From NCBI GenBank assembly GCA_905210855.1, contig CAJLYL010000050.1, positions 1 to 12,277 of the forward strand: DNA of 12,277 bases, written 5' to 3'. How positions within the stretch are numbered: the first letter of the stretch is position 1; each line of letters begins with the position of its first letter. Below the pieces are notes generated by a model, which was not told where the DNA came from, did no database searches, and saw nothing but the letters and a program-made list of their open reading frames with translations. A program made the translations under genes and the position numbers. This stretch comes from an uncultured Clostridia bacterium (GTDB taxonomy: Bacteria; Bacillota; Clostridia; UMGS1810). This document shows positions 5,277-12,277 of this stretch, piece by piece.

Positions 5277-7646
5277 TTACAGCTCCACTATTGTCACACC
5301 CGTATCCCCTTCGCCGAAAACACCCAGCCTGTACGACTTGACATATTTAAGCGTTTTGAGATACCTGTGTATGCCCTGGCGCAGCATACCTGTGCCCTTG
5401 CCATGCACTATGCGCACCTGGGAGAGCGACGACATAATGGCATCGTCGAGGAATTTGTCTATCATCATGCACGCCGTATCCACCGTCTCGCCGCGCACAT
5501 CAAGCTCCGGCGACAGATTCATCGTCTTGGAGCTTTCGCCGCCGTATGTTCTCCGCGGCTTGCTGCTCGGCTTTTCTTTCTTTTCTTCGATTATTCTGAT
5601 ATCAGAAATATTCGCTTTCATTTTCATTATGCCCACCTTGACGGTAAGCTCACCCTTGGAGTCGGGCACGGTGAGCACAACGCCCTTTTGCCCGAGCTTG
5701 ACTATCTCCACATCGTCGCCCGGCTTTACCTGTTTCGGCGGCTTGTAGCTGACATTTGACTTGAACATGGTGTCGGCAAGCTTTGCACTGTTCTTCTTTG
5801 CCTTTTCATTCAGCCTTTGGCGTGCTTTCATCGCGGCGGCATTTGCCGCAGCGGTGTCCGCCTGTTTTTGAATGTCCTTCATCTCGCGGATGATGCTGTC
5901 CGCCTCGCCGCGCGCGTCATCGAGAATCTGCTTTGCCTCCAGGCGCGCCCTCTCGAGTATCTTGTCCGTCTTGTCGCGCAGCAGCCTGTTTGTGTTGGCA
6001 GTGTCCTCGCGCAGTTTTTCCGTCTCGCGCTTGTAGCTCTCCGCCTTGTCGCGCTCCGTCTGCATATCAACGCGCGCTTTTTCAAGCTCGGAGAGCACAT
6101 CTTCAAATTTTATGTTCTCCGCCGCAATGTGGTTCTTTGCATTCTCTATAATACTATCGTCAAGCCCGAGTTTTTTTGATATGGCAAAAGCGTTGCTCTT
6201 GCCCGGTATTCCGATGAGCAGCCGATATGTCGGGCGCAGAGTGTCCACGTCAAATTCGCACGACGCATTTTCCACCCTGTCCGTGGTGAGCGCATACATC
6301 TTCAGCTCGCTGTAATGTGTGGTGGCGGCACTCTTTGCGCCGGTGCTGCGCACCCTCTCCAGTATGCTGACCGCAAGCGACGCACCCTCTATCGGGTCTG
6401 TCCCTGCGCCCAGCTCGTCAAAGAGACACAGTGAATCCTCGTTTATCTCCGCAAGAATCCGCACTATGTTCACCATATGCGCCGAGAATGTGGACAGGCT
6501 CTGCTCTATGCTCTGCTCGTCGCCAATGTCCGCAAACACATTGGAGAACACAGCGATGTCCGACCCCTCGCGCGCCGGAATGTGCAGCCCTGTCTGTGCC
6601 ATAAGAGTGAGCAAGCCGAGGGTTTTAAGCACAACCGTCTTGCCGCCCGTATTCGGGCCGGTAATCACCAGCGTGTCAAAATCGCCGCCGAGTCTGATAT
6701 CAGTCGGCACCACGGTTTTCGGGTCGAGCAAGGGGTGGCGTGCCTTTTCTATGTTCACATATCCGCGGTCGTTGAGAGTGGGGCGGTAGGAATCATACCG
6801 CAGCGAAAACTTCGCTCTCGCAAAGATGAGATCTATCTCCGAGAGCACGCCGCAGCACATCAGCATAACGCTCGACACGGAGTTTATATCCTCCGTGAGC
6901 GCAGCCAGGATTTTCTCTATCTCGTCTTTCTCTGCGCCGTGCAGAGAGCGCACCTCGTTGTTTGCCTCCACCACCCGGCTCGGCTCTATAAAAAGCGTTG
7001 CCCCCGTGGTGGAGGTGTCGTGCAGTATTCCCCTTATCTCGGCGCGGTATTCGCTCTTTACCGGGATAACATACCTGTCGTTGCGCACGGTGACAATCTG
7101 CTCCTGAAGGCATTTGGAATACTTTGACGAAGTGATTATCCCGTGGAGCACATCCTTTATGCGGTTGTTGGCATTCCTGATTTTTCTTCTGATATCACTC
7201 AGTTCGGGAGATGCGTCGTCCGCCACTGTCCCGTCCTCGTTTATCGCCGCAAAAATTTTTCTCTCCAGCGCCTTGTCCTCAAAGAGCGCCTCAAAATGCT
7301 CGTCGAGCGCGGACGACACAATGCCGTCGGGATATGCCTTCATCACGCGTGATGTTTTCAGCAGCTTTGCCGCCGCAATAAGTTCCTCGGGAGAGAGCGT
7401 ACCCTGCCGCTGCGCACGGCGCAAAACCGGACGCACATCCTCGGCACAGTATATGGGCGGATTGCCTTTTTTGGTGATGAGCTCGCACGCCTGCGTGGTC
7501 TCCTCCTGCAGGGTGTTCACCCTCTTCAGTCCAGTGCTCGGTTCAAGCTCCGCCACAGTCTCCTTGGTCTGCTCCATCACGGCGCACTGCGACAGTCTTT
7601 CAAGAATTTTTGTATATTCAAGTGTTTCAAGTGTTTTTCTGTTCAT
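5277..7646 (-). CDS. mutS2: MutS2 (RqcU-type ATPase/endonuclease with Smr domain)
   Basis: A 789-residue cytoplasmic ABC-type ATPase; the family is usually about 780-790. It is unlike mismatch-repair MutS: it lacks the mismatch-binding domain and ends in an Smr nuclease domain. Members suppress recombination in some species, and in B. subtilis act on collided ribosomes (RqcU). Seen in order: N-terminal core and lever (1-300), the MutS2-typical HDTSTTGATLFIEP (209-222), Walker A GPNTGGKT (330-337), Walker B/signature LCLFDELGAGTDP (406-418), the H-loop TTHYSE (442-447), a charged coiled coil (about 505-620), a KOW-like beta segment (about 635-685), then Smr with LDVRGE (715-720) and HGKGTG (748-753). 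All key motifs look intact. The ATG at 7646 has AGAGG 7 bases upstream and a near-consensus promoter. spmAB follows 44 bases downstream. Confidence 0.97.
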   Translation of the reverse strand: MNRKTLETLEYTKILERLSQCAVMEQTKETVAELEPSTGLKRVNTLQEETTQACELITKKGNPPIYCAEDVRPVLRRAQRQGTLSPEELIAAAKLLKTSRVMKAYPDGIVSSALDEHFEALFEDKALERKIFAAINEDGTVADDASPELSDIRRKIRNANNRIKDVLHGIITSSKYSKCLQEQIVTVRNDRYVIPVKSEYRAEIRGILHDTSTTGATLFIEPSRVVEANNEVRSLHGAEKDEIEKILAALTEDINSVSSVMLMCCGVLSEIDLIFARAKFSLRYDSYRPTLNDRGYVNIEKARHPLLDPKTVVPTDIRLGGDFDTLVITGPNTGGKTVVLKTLGLLTLMAQTGLHIPAREGSDIAVFSNVFADIGDEQSIEQSLSTFSAHMVNIVRILAEINEDSLCLFDELGAGTDPIEGASLAVSILERVRSTGAKSAATTHYSELKMYALTTDRVENASCEFDVDTLRPTYRLLIGIPGKSNAFAISKKLGLDDSIIENAKNHIAAENIKFEDVLSELEKARVDMQTERDKAESYKRETEKLREDTANTNRLLRDKTDKILERARLEAKQILDDARGEADSIIREMKDIQKQADTAAANAAAMKARQRLNEKAKKNSAKLADTMFKSNVSYKPPKQVKPGDDVEIVKLGQKGVVLTVPDSKGELTVKVGIMKMKANISDIRIIEEKKEKPSSKPRRTYGGESSKTMNLSPELDVRGETVDTACMMIDKFLDDAIMSSLSQVRIVHGKGTGMLRQGIHRYLKTLKYVKSYRLGVFGEGDTGVTIVEL

Positions 7647-7676
7647 GTCATTGCCTCTGAATTAATTGATGTGTTT

Positions 7677-7705
7677 ATTATAACCTCATTTGCCCAAAAA
7701 ATCAA
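7677..7705 (-). promoter_or_regulatory. Sigma-A-type promoter of mutS2
   Basis: Minus strand: -35 TTGATT (7705-7700), a 17-base spacer, and a perfect -10 TATAAT (7682-7677). The start point would fall near 7670, giving a leader of about 24 bases with AGAGG at 7658-7654. The terminator of the upstream SLH gene ends just before the -35 box, so the two genes are separate units. Confidence 0.85.
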
Positions 7706-7711
7706 CCCCGA

Positions 7712-7749
7712 TATAAAAAGAGAACCGCGCATTAACACACAGTTCTCTT
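7712..7749 (-). terminator. Intrinsic terminator of the SLH protein gene
   Basis: On the minus strand AAGAGAAC (7749-7742) pairs perfectly with GTTCTCTT (7725-7718). The stem is extended inward by TGTG/CGCG pairing (two G-C and two G-U pairs) to 12 bp around an 8-base loop, and the 3' arm runs into a U-rich tail (TTTTTATAT). It begins 15 bases after the stop codon. There is no T tract on the plus-strand side, so it is unidirectional. Confidence 0.88.
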
Positions 7750-7764
7750 ACAATCATATAAAGC

Positions 7765-10700
7765 TTATTTGCTCAGCATCCTTACAATGACCGCCGCGGT
7801 CTCCGCTCTGGTCATGTTGTCGAGCGAATTAAACGTGGTGTCGGTCTTGCCGGTCATTATGCCGGTCGCAATCACGTAGCGTATGCCGTCCGCAGCATAA
7901 TCGCTCATAGAGCCGAAATCGGTATATGCGCTTATATCCGCATTTTCATCGATTGCCCTGCCGCCGTATACGGCGTACCGAAGCATTATTGCCGCAGCCT
8001 GCTCACGGGTGATTGTGCCGTCGGGCGCAAACGTGGTCTCGGTCTCGCCGTTGACTATGCCGTTTGCCTGTGCCCACGCAACCGCCGCGGCGTACCACTC
8101 GCCGTCGGCAACATCGGCAAAACTGCTCTTGCCTGCCGCCGGGCTGCCTGCCGCGCGGTAGAGCACCGTCACGAACATTGCGCGCGTGAGGTTGTCATTC
8201 GGCGCAAATTCCGTGTCGCTCACACCGAGCATGAGTCTCCTTGTGTACATCTCTGTCACATAGCTGAAGTACCAGTCGCCGCTGCTTACATCCGCAAACG
8301 CACCTGTGCCCTGCGCACCGCCCGTTGTCACACCGGCGTCTCCGGTCACGGTCATGCCGGAGCTTGAGTTTCCTCTGCCGCTGCCGTGCCAGCCCTCGGT
8401 GCCGTACTCCGTTGTGTAATCCTTGGTGTAGAACAGCTCGAGCCTGTCGCCGTCGCTGAGCTTGTATGAGGCTATGCCCACATCGGGTATCTTTCCGTTT
8501 ACCTTGTACATCCAGCCGCTGTTCGCGCCCATGTCGAGCTGAGAGAGAGTCTTACCGTCCTTGGTGACGGACGAGATGTAACCCTTGTCTATGCCGACTG
8601 CCGTTATGTCAGCCGCCGCAAACGCTTTTTTAATAACGCTTGCAACAGTCGCGTTTTTCTTTGCGCTTACCGTCACGCTGAGCCACTCGCCGTCCGGCAC
8701 TGTCACCGTAAACGGTACTGATATCGTCTCGCTCTCGCTGCCCGAGCCGCCGCCCGTGCCCGAACCGTCATCGGAATCTTCAGCGTCCTCCTCGCCCTCG
8801 GCGTTTGCCTCAAACGAATTCACTTTCTTTATGACGGTCACTGCGTCGCCGTCTTTTTTGCCCTCCAGGGTGTATATATTAAACGAATCGCATTTTTTGA
8901 GCTGCTCCAGCACTATGAGCGCGCGGAAGCCCTGCTCTGTCGCCAGTGCGTTTGCCTTGGCGCCGGAATCGCCCGTGTCATATGAATATACAAATCCGTT
9001 GTTGCCGTCGTTTACATAGTTCAGCACCGCTGAGCCGAGACTGATGCCGTTCTTGATAAATCTTGAGTCGGTTGACGGGTTTACGCCAGCCGCCGCAAGA
9101 CCCATGATAACCATGGCGTCGGTGTTGATATTGCCGAATGAACCGTCCGCTCCCTGAGCCTCGGCAAGTCCCGCAACCGCCTTGTCTATGAGGTTCTTCA
9201 CATCGGAGTCGGTTTCATAGAATCTTGCCAGAGCCGCCATTGCCGTGCCTGTGGTGTCAGCATCATCATATTTTTGGTCGAGCCAGGTGTAGTAGAACAA
9301 GCCGTTGTCGCCCTGGTTATCCGCAAGCAATTTTATCATGGTGCTGCGCTGTTCGTCGGTAAGTTTAAGCTGACCTGCCTCCTCTGCGAGGAGAATCCAC
9401 GGCGCGGTGTAGTGACTTGTGCCAAAGTCCATTGCGCCAAGGAGTGCCGCATTGTCATATTGCTCACCGCCGCCGTATGGCGTAAGCTTGGTGGAATCCA
9501 CGCCGAGCAGCGGCAGGATAATCTCCGCCTTTGCCCTGTCATTGACAAGCGCGCTGCTGCTTGCCAGGGCGTTTGTCGTCAGGTTGAGGTAGTTTGATTT
9601 GTATGTGGTGTTCTTGCCGAAGCCAAGCTTCTCGTAAGCCGCCATGTCGAACACAACCCACTCGCCGGATTTGCCGGCATATGTCGAGGCAATCCTGTCC
9701 ATGAGAGTTGTGCGCACCGCGTCACCGCTCGGATAGATTTTTATCTTTATCGGCTTTCTTATTATGCCGCCGTCTTCATCCGTTATTTTGAGAGTGGCTG
9801 TTTCTTCAACTGTCTTACCGCTTTCGTTGAGTTTGGCAAGTTTGAGTTTGCCGCCGTCGCACTCGGTATATCCCTGATTTTTGTCAAGTTCGCCGCGGAT
9901 AACGATCACATTTCCGCTTATTGTCTCCCCGCTCTTTATCGGGCTGATAACATCGCCGACCTGTGCATCGGATGCAAAAGCCACGATGTCCGAATACTTG
10001 TTTGCCTCTGCAAGCAGAGTGCTGTTAAGCGGTTTTTCGGTGTATGCGTTGTCACCGCTGTTTGATATGTTCGCATCCGCAACGACACCGTTCGACCAGA
10101 GTCTGCCAACCTTGCCTTCCGCACCGACGATTGCCGCGTCAACCGTGCAGTCAGTAATTGACGGTGCATAGTCGCCCGTGCGATAGCCTGCCTGTCCGAG
10201 CAGACCGCCGACAGCTACATACGGAGCATAGATGTCTCCCTTTGACGCGCAGCCTGTCAGCTGTACGCAGTTTTGGTTGCTGCCGACAATGCCGCCGACA
10301 AATGTTTTGTCGTGTGCACCCGATACATTTATAAGACCGTTATTGGTGCAGCCCGTCATGATAAGACGGATGTTCTCGCTCACATATTCAACACCGTCAT
10401 CATAGCCGCCCACAATGCCGCCGATGTGTGCGCCGTTGTCCGCAGACGCGCTGACAGTGGCATTGTTTATGCAATTTTCTATCGTGACATTGCCCCTTGC
10501 CCTTGCGGCAATTCCGCCGACATAGCGTGACGGTTCGGAGCAGTATATTTCGCCGTTTACGGTAAGGTTCTTAACCGTTGCGCCGTCCAGGCAGCCGAAG
10601 AAACCGAAATAGAGGAGATTCGGCTCGTCCACGGTTACGGTTACGCTGTGACCCTGACCGTCAAAATTGCCCTTGAAAGGCATTACGGCAGTTGCGCCGA

Positions 10701-12186
10701 GCGGCAGGAACGAATCGTTTACAGCTATGTCCGCATCAAGCACTGCGTATGCGTCGGCATTTTTTCCGTCCGCAACGAGTTTTGACAGTGCGATAAGCTG
10801 TTTTTCGTTTGTGATGACAAACGGATTTTCCTGTGTCCCCTCACCCTCGGGAGCCTCGGATTTTGACACGGGGTGCAGCCATATTGTCTTTGACTCGCCG
10901 TTGTCTATGCCGACAAGTTCAAAGCTGTCCGACACATCTTCGTAATTCTCCATTCCCGCGAGGGTGTAGTTGTATATGCCTTTTTCGGTGAGAGTATAAA
11001 CTCCGTTTTCGCCCGTTATCTCACTGCCGTCCTCGTCCCTGGTCAGCGTGAGTGTGCCGTCCTTGGTGTTCTTAAATTCAACCGTACACTCAAAGGTTTC
11101 TACCGGAGGTGCAGGGGGTTCGGACGGGGACCACACCGGGACGGGGTAGTTGTCAAATTCGCCCTCGCGCACCTCAAAGCCGTCTGTCTCAATTGCTTTG
11201 AGTTCATCTGTGGTTTTTTTCTCAAAGCCGGTTACAGTGGTTTTTATAAACGCAGTTATCGGTTCTGTGCCGCTCCATGATGAATTGTAGTTTTTATCGC
11301 TGTCGCAGCAGAAGTTTTCGCAGGTTACGTCTGCAAGTGCTGTATACTTACTGTCAAATCCTATTGCACACTTCGTTTTGCCGCTGAGAGTACCGCCGTA
11401 ATAGCTGTCGGTCACGGCAACTTTTTTCGTCGACATGAAATATCCGGCAACGCCGCCTGCCGCCTGGCATGATGAACTGCCGACATCACCGAGAATTGCG
11501 CATTTGCTCACTGTGAGGGTGGTTTTATACTGAGCCGCACCGATTACGCCGCCGGCATAATTGGACGATGTCGCAGCCACCTTGACATTGCTTACACAGT
11601 TGTTTACCGTAACGGAAGTATCCTCCGTCACGCCGATTGCCGCGCCGATTATTCCGCCGAGGTAGACCGACGATGATTTTGTGCAGTTGATTTCACCGCT
11701 TACAATACAGTTGTCAACCGTAACGGTTGCGCCCTCGGTGACATTTCCGACTATTGTTCCGACATCGTTGTTTGCCTGAATATCAGATGCCGTCACACCG
11801 TCAAGTATAAGGTCATTGACGCTGCCGCCGAGAGTTCCGATAAGACCCGTGGGGGCCTTTGTCGAATAATTGCCCGACTGACCGACAAGCGAAAGATTGG
11901 ATATCTTGTGGCCGTTGCCGGCAAACGCGCCGGTTAAGTTTTTGATATAGCACGCCTGTGGCTGAATCTCCGACATATCTATGTCATTGCCGAGGCTGAC
12001 ATAGCCGACTTCGGCAAGTTCCGAGAGGTCGGCAAGCTGCTGCGCGGTGGTTATCACATAGGGGTTGCCCGGTGTGCCGTCGCCGACAGGTTCATCGGCG
12101 AGCACTGCGAATGTCATGCCCGAGAGCATTACGCACAGCGCGAGGAAAACTACCGCACTTCTTGTGAAAATGTTTTTTGTTTTCAT
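7765..12186 (-). CDS. Secreted SLH-anchored protein with GLUG modules, alpha/alpha-toroid and DUF4430 domains
   Basis: A 1473-residue exported protein. A signal peptide with cleavage likely after VLA (residue 30) is followed by a first GLUG/beta-helix module (about 36-350, starting GTPGNPYVIT and ending PVPVW). A beta-sandwich-like stretch follows (365-440), then a second GLUG module (447-707, starting GTQENPFVIT) and a probable Ig-like segment (720-820). Next is an alpha/alpha-toroid domain of the prenyltransferase/transcobalamin type (about 821-1098), with repeats QGDNGLF, DTTGTAMAALARF, QGADGSF and TDAMVIMGLA. An acidic/Gly-Ser linker (1128-1153) leads to a DUF4430-like domain (1156-1256, SGWMYKVNG, GDRLELFY). 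Three SLH domains close it (1295-1345, 1354-1410, 1420-1473; TRAM, TREQ, TRAE), which bind pyruvylated secondary cell-wall polymer. The ATG at 12186 has AAAGGA 8 bases upstream. It is a single-gene unit at the cell surface; ligand unknown. Adhesin, carbohydrate-linked or corrinoid-binding roles are possible. Confidence 0.93.
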   Translation of the reverse strand: MKTKNIFTRSAVVFLALCVMLSGMTFAVLADEPVGDGTPGNPYVITTAQQLADLSELAEVGYVSLGNDIDMSEIQPQACYIKNLTGAFAGNGHKISNLSLVGQSGNYSTKAPTGLIGTLGGSVNDLILDGVTASDIQANNDVGTIVGNVTEGATVTVDNCIVSGEINCTKSSSVYLGGIIGAAIGVTEDTSVTVNNCVSNVKVAATSSNYAGGVIGAAQYKTTLTVSKCAILGDVGSSSCQAAGGVAGYFMSTKKVAVTDSYYGGTLSGKTKCAIGFDSKYTALADVTCENFCCDSDKNYNSSWSGTEPITAFIKTTVTGFEKKTTDELKAIETDGFEVREGEFDNYPVPVWSPSEPPAPPVETFECTVEFKNTKDGTLTLTRDEDGSEITGENGVYTLTEKGIYNYTLAGMENYEDVSDSFELVGIDNGESKTIWLHPVSKSEAPEGEGTQENPFVITNEKQLIALSKLVADGKNADAYAVLDADIAVNDSFLPLGATAVMPFKGNFDGQGHSVTVTVDEPNLLYFGFFGCLDGATVKNLTVNGEIYCSEPSRYVGGIAARARGNVTIENCINNATVSASADNGAHIGGIVGGYDDGVEYVSENIRLIMTGCTNNGLINVSGAHDKTFVGGIVGSNQNCVQLTGCASKGDIYAPYVAVGGLLGQAGYRTGDYAPSITDCTVDAAIVGAEGKVGRLWSNGVVADANISNSGDNAYTEKPLNSTLLAEANKYSDIVAFASDAQVGDVISPIKSGETISGNVIVIRGELDKNQGYTECDGGKLKLAKLNESGKTVEETATLKITDEDGGIIRKPIKIKIYPSGDAVRTTLMDRIASTYAGKSGEWVVFDMAAYEKLGFGKNTTYKSNYLNLTTNALASSSALVNDRAKAEIILPLLGVDSTKLTPYGGGEQYDNAALLGAMDFGTSHYTAPWILLAEEAGQLKLTDEQRSTMIKLLADNQGDNGLFYYTWLDQKYDDADTTGTAMAALARFYETDSDVKNLIDKAVAGLAEAQGADGSFGNINTDAMVIMGLAAAGVNPSTDSRFIKNGISLGSAVLNYVNDGNNGFVYSYDTGDSGAKANALATEQGFRALIVLEQLKKCDSFNIYTLEGKKDGDAVTVIKKVNSFEANAEGEEDAEDSDDGSGTGGGSGSESETISVPFTVTVPDGEWLSVTVSAKKNATVASVIKKAFAAADITAVGIDKGYISSVTKDGKTLSQLDMGANSGWMYKVNGKIPDVGIASYKLSDGDRLELFYTKDYTTEYGTEGWHGSGRGNSSSGMTVTGDAGVTTGGAQGTGAFADVSSGDWYFSYVTEMYTRRLMLGVSDTEFAPNDNLTRAMFVTVLYRAAGSPAAGKSSFADVADGEWYAAAVAWAQANGIVNGETETTFAPDGTITREQAAAIMLRYAVYGGRAIDENADISAYTDFGSMSDYAADGIRYVIATGIMTGKTDTTFNSLDNMTRAETAAVIVRMLSK

Positions 12187-12277
12187 AACATCTGTCCTTT
12201 CAGGTAATATTATTTATGTAAAGCCGCTTGGGCGGATTCACCGCATAGGTTCGGGTGGGTGTATATTTTATTTTGAG
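12187..12277 (-). other. Leader of the SLH protein gene (partial)
   Basis: AAAGGA at 12200-12195 is the ribosome binding site. Further upstream, minus-strand RNA contains GCGG (12244-12241), CCGC (12235-12232) and GCGG (12227-12224). The middle block can pair with either flank, giving two mutually exclusive 4-bp hairpins. An AT-rich run (12220-12206) separates them from the ribosome binding site. I see no convincing -35/-10 pair, so the promoter probably lies beyond the window edge. Confidence 0.4.

Noticed and set aside
12187..12277. Cobalamin riboswitch upstream of the transcobalamin-like SLH gene
   Set aside because: A short GCGGTGAATCCGC stretch faintly recalls a conserved piece of B12 riboswitches, but the GCCACTG-type B12 box and the rest of the core are absent from the 91 bases available. 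It cannot be called.

Overview
The window looks like chromosomal DNA of a spore-forming Firmicute, most likely a gut-type clostridium. The evidence is the sporulation pair SpmA/SpmB, MutS2 with a C-terminal Smr domain, a large secreted protein with three S-layer homology (SLH) domains, GGAGG-type ribosome binding sites and clear sigma-A-type promoters. No 16S rRNA or other taxonomic marker is present, so a finer placement (for example Oscillospiraceae-like) is inference. All seven genes lie on the minus strand, so transcription runs from high to low coordinates.

Layout in the direction of transcription: (i) 12186-7765, a 1473-residue secreted SLH protein closed by a strong intrinsic terminator. 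(ii) 7646-5277, mutS2 from its own near-consensus promoter, followed by a terminator-like hairpin. (iii) 5232-4124, spmA and spmB overlapping by ATGA, with a TTG start for spmA whose Shine-Dalgarno sits in that hairpin. (iv) 4035-2110, metG from its own promoter, then an AT/GC-mosaic palindromic intergenic element. (v) 1918-1163, tatD. (vi) 1071-181, a UDP-glucose dehydrogenase gene from its own promoter, carrying a large in-frame internal deletion. (vii) 53-1, what looks like the terminal end of an IS3-family insertion sequence running off the left edge.

Most of the window is housekeeping: tRNA charging, a TatD nuclease, ribosome rescue or DNA repair, and spore core maturation. metG followed by tatD is a common Firmicute order, but the rnmV/ksgA genes that often follow are replaced here by ugd. 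No single pathway links the genes.

Two things stand out. The SLH protein joins two duplicated GLUG/beta-helix modules to an alpha/alpha-toroid domain followed by a DUF4430-type domain. That pair is the domain order of animal transcobalamin and intrinsic factor, so a surface-anchored corrinoid- or other small-ligand-binding protein is a testable idea. The ugd gene has lost about 108 residues in frame, including the segment that normally carries part of the NAD site and the catalytic PEFLREG motif, and it lies next to the apparent IS end. Intergenic gaps are all under 200 bases; no tRNA, rRNA, CRISPR array or recognisable riboswitch was seen.
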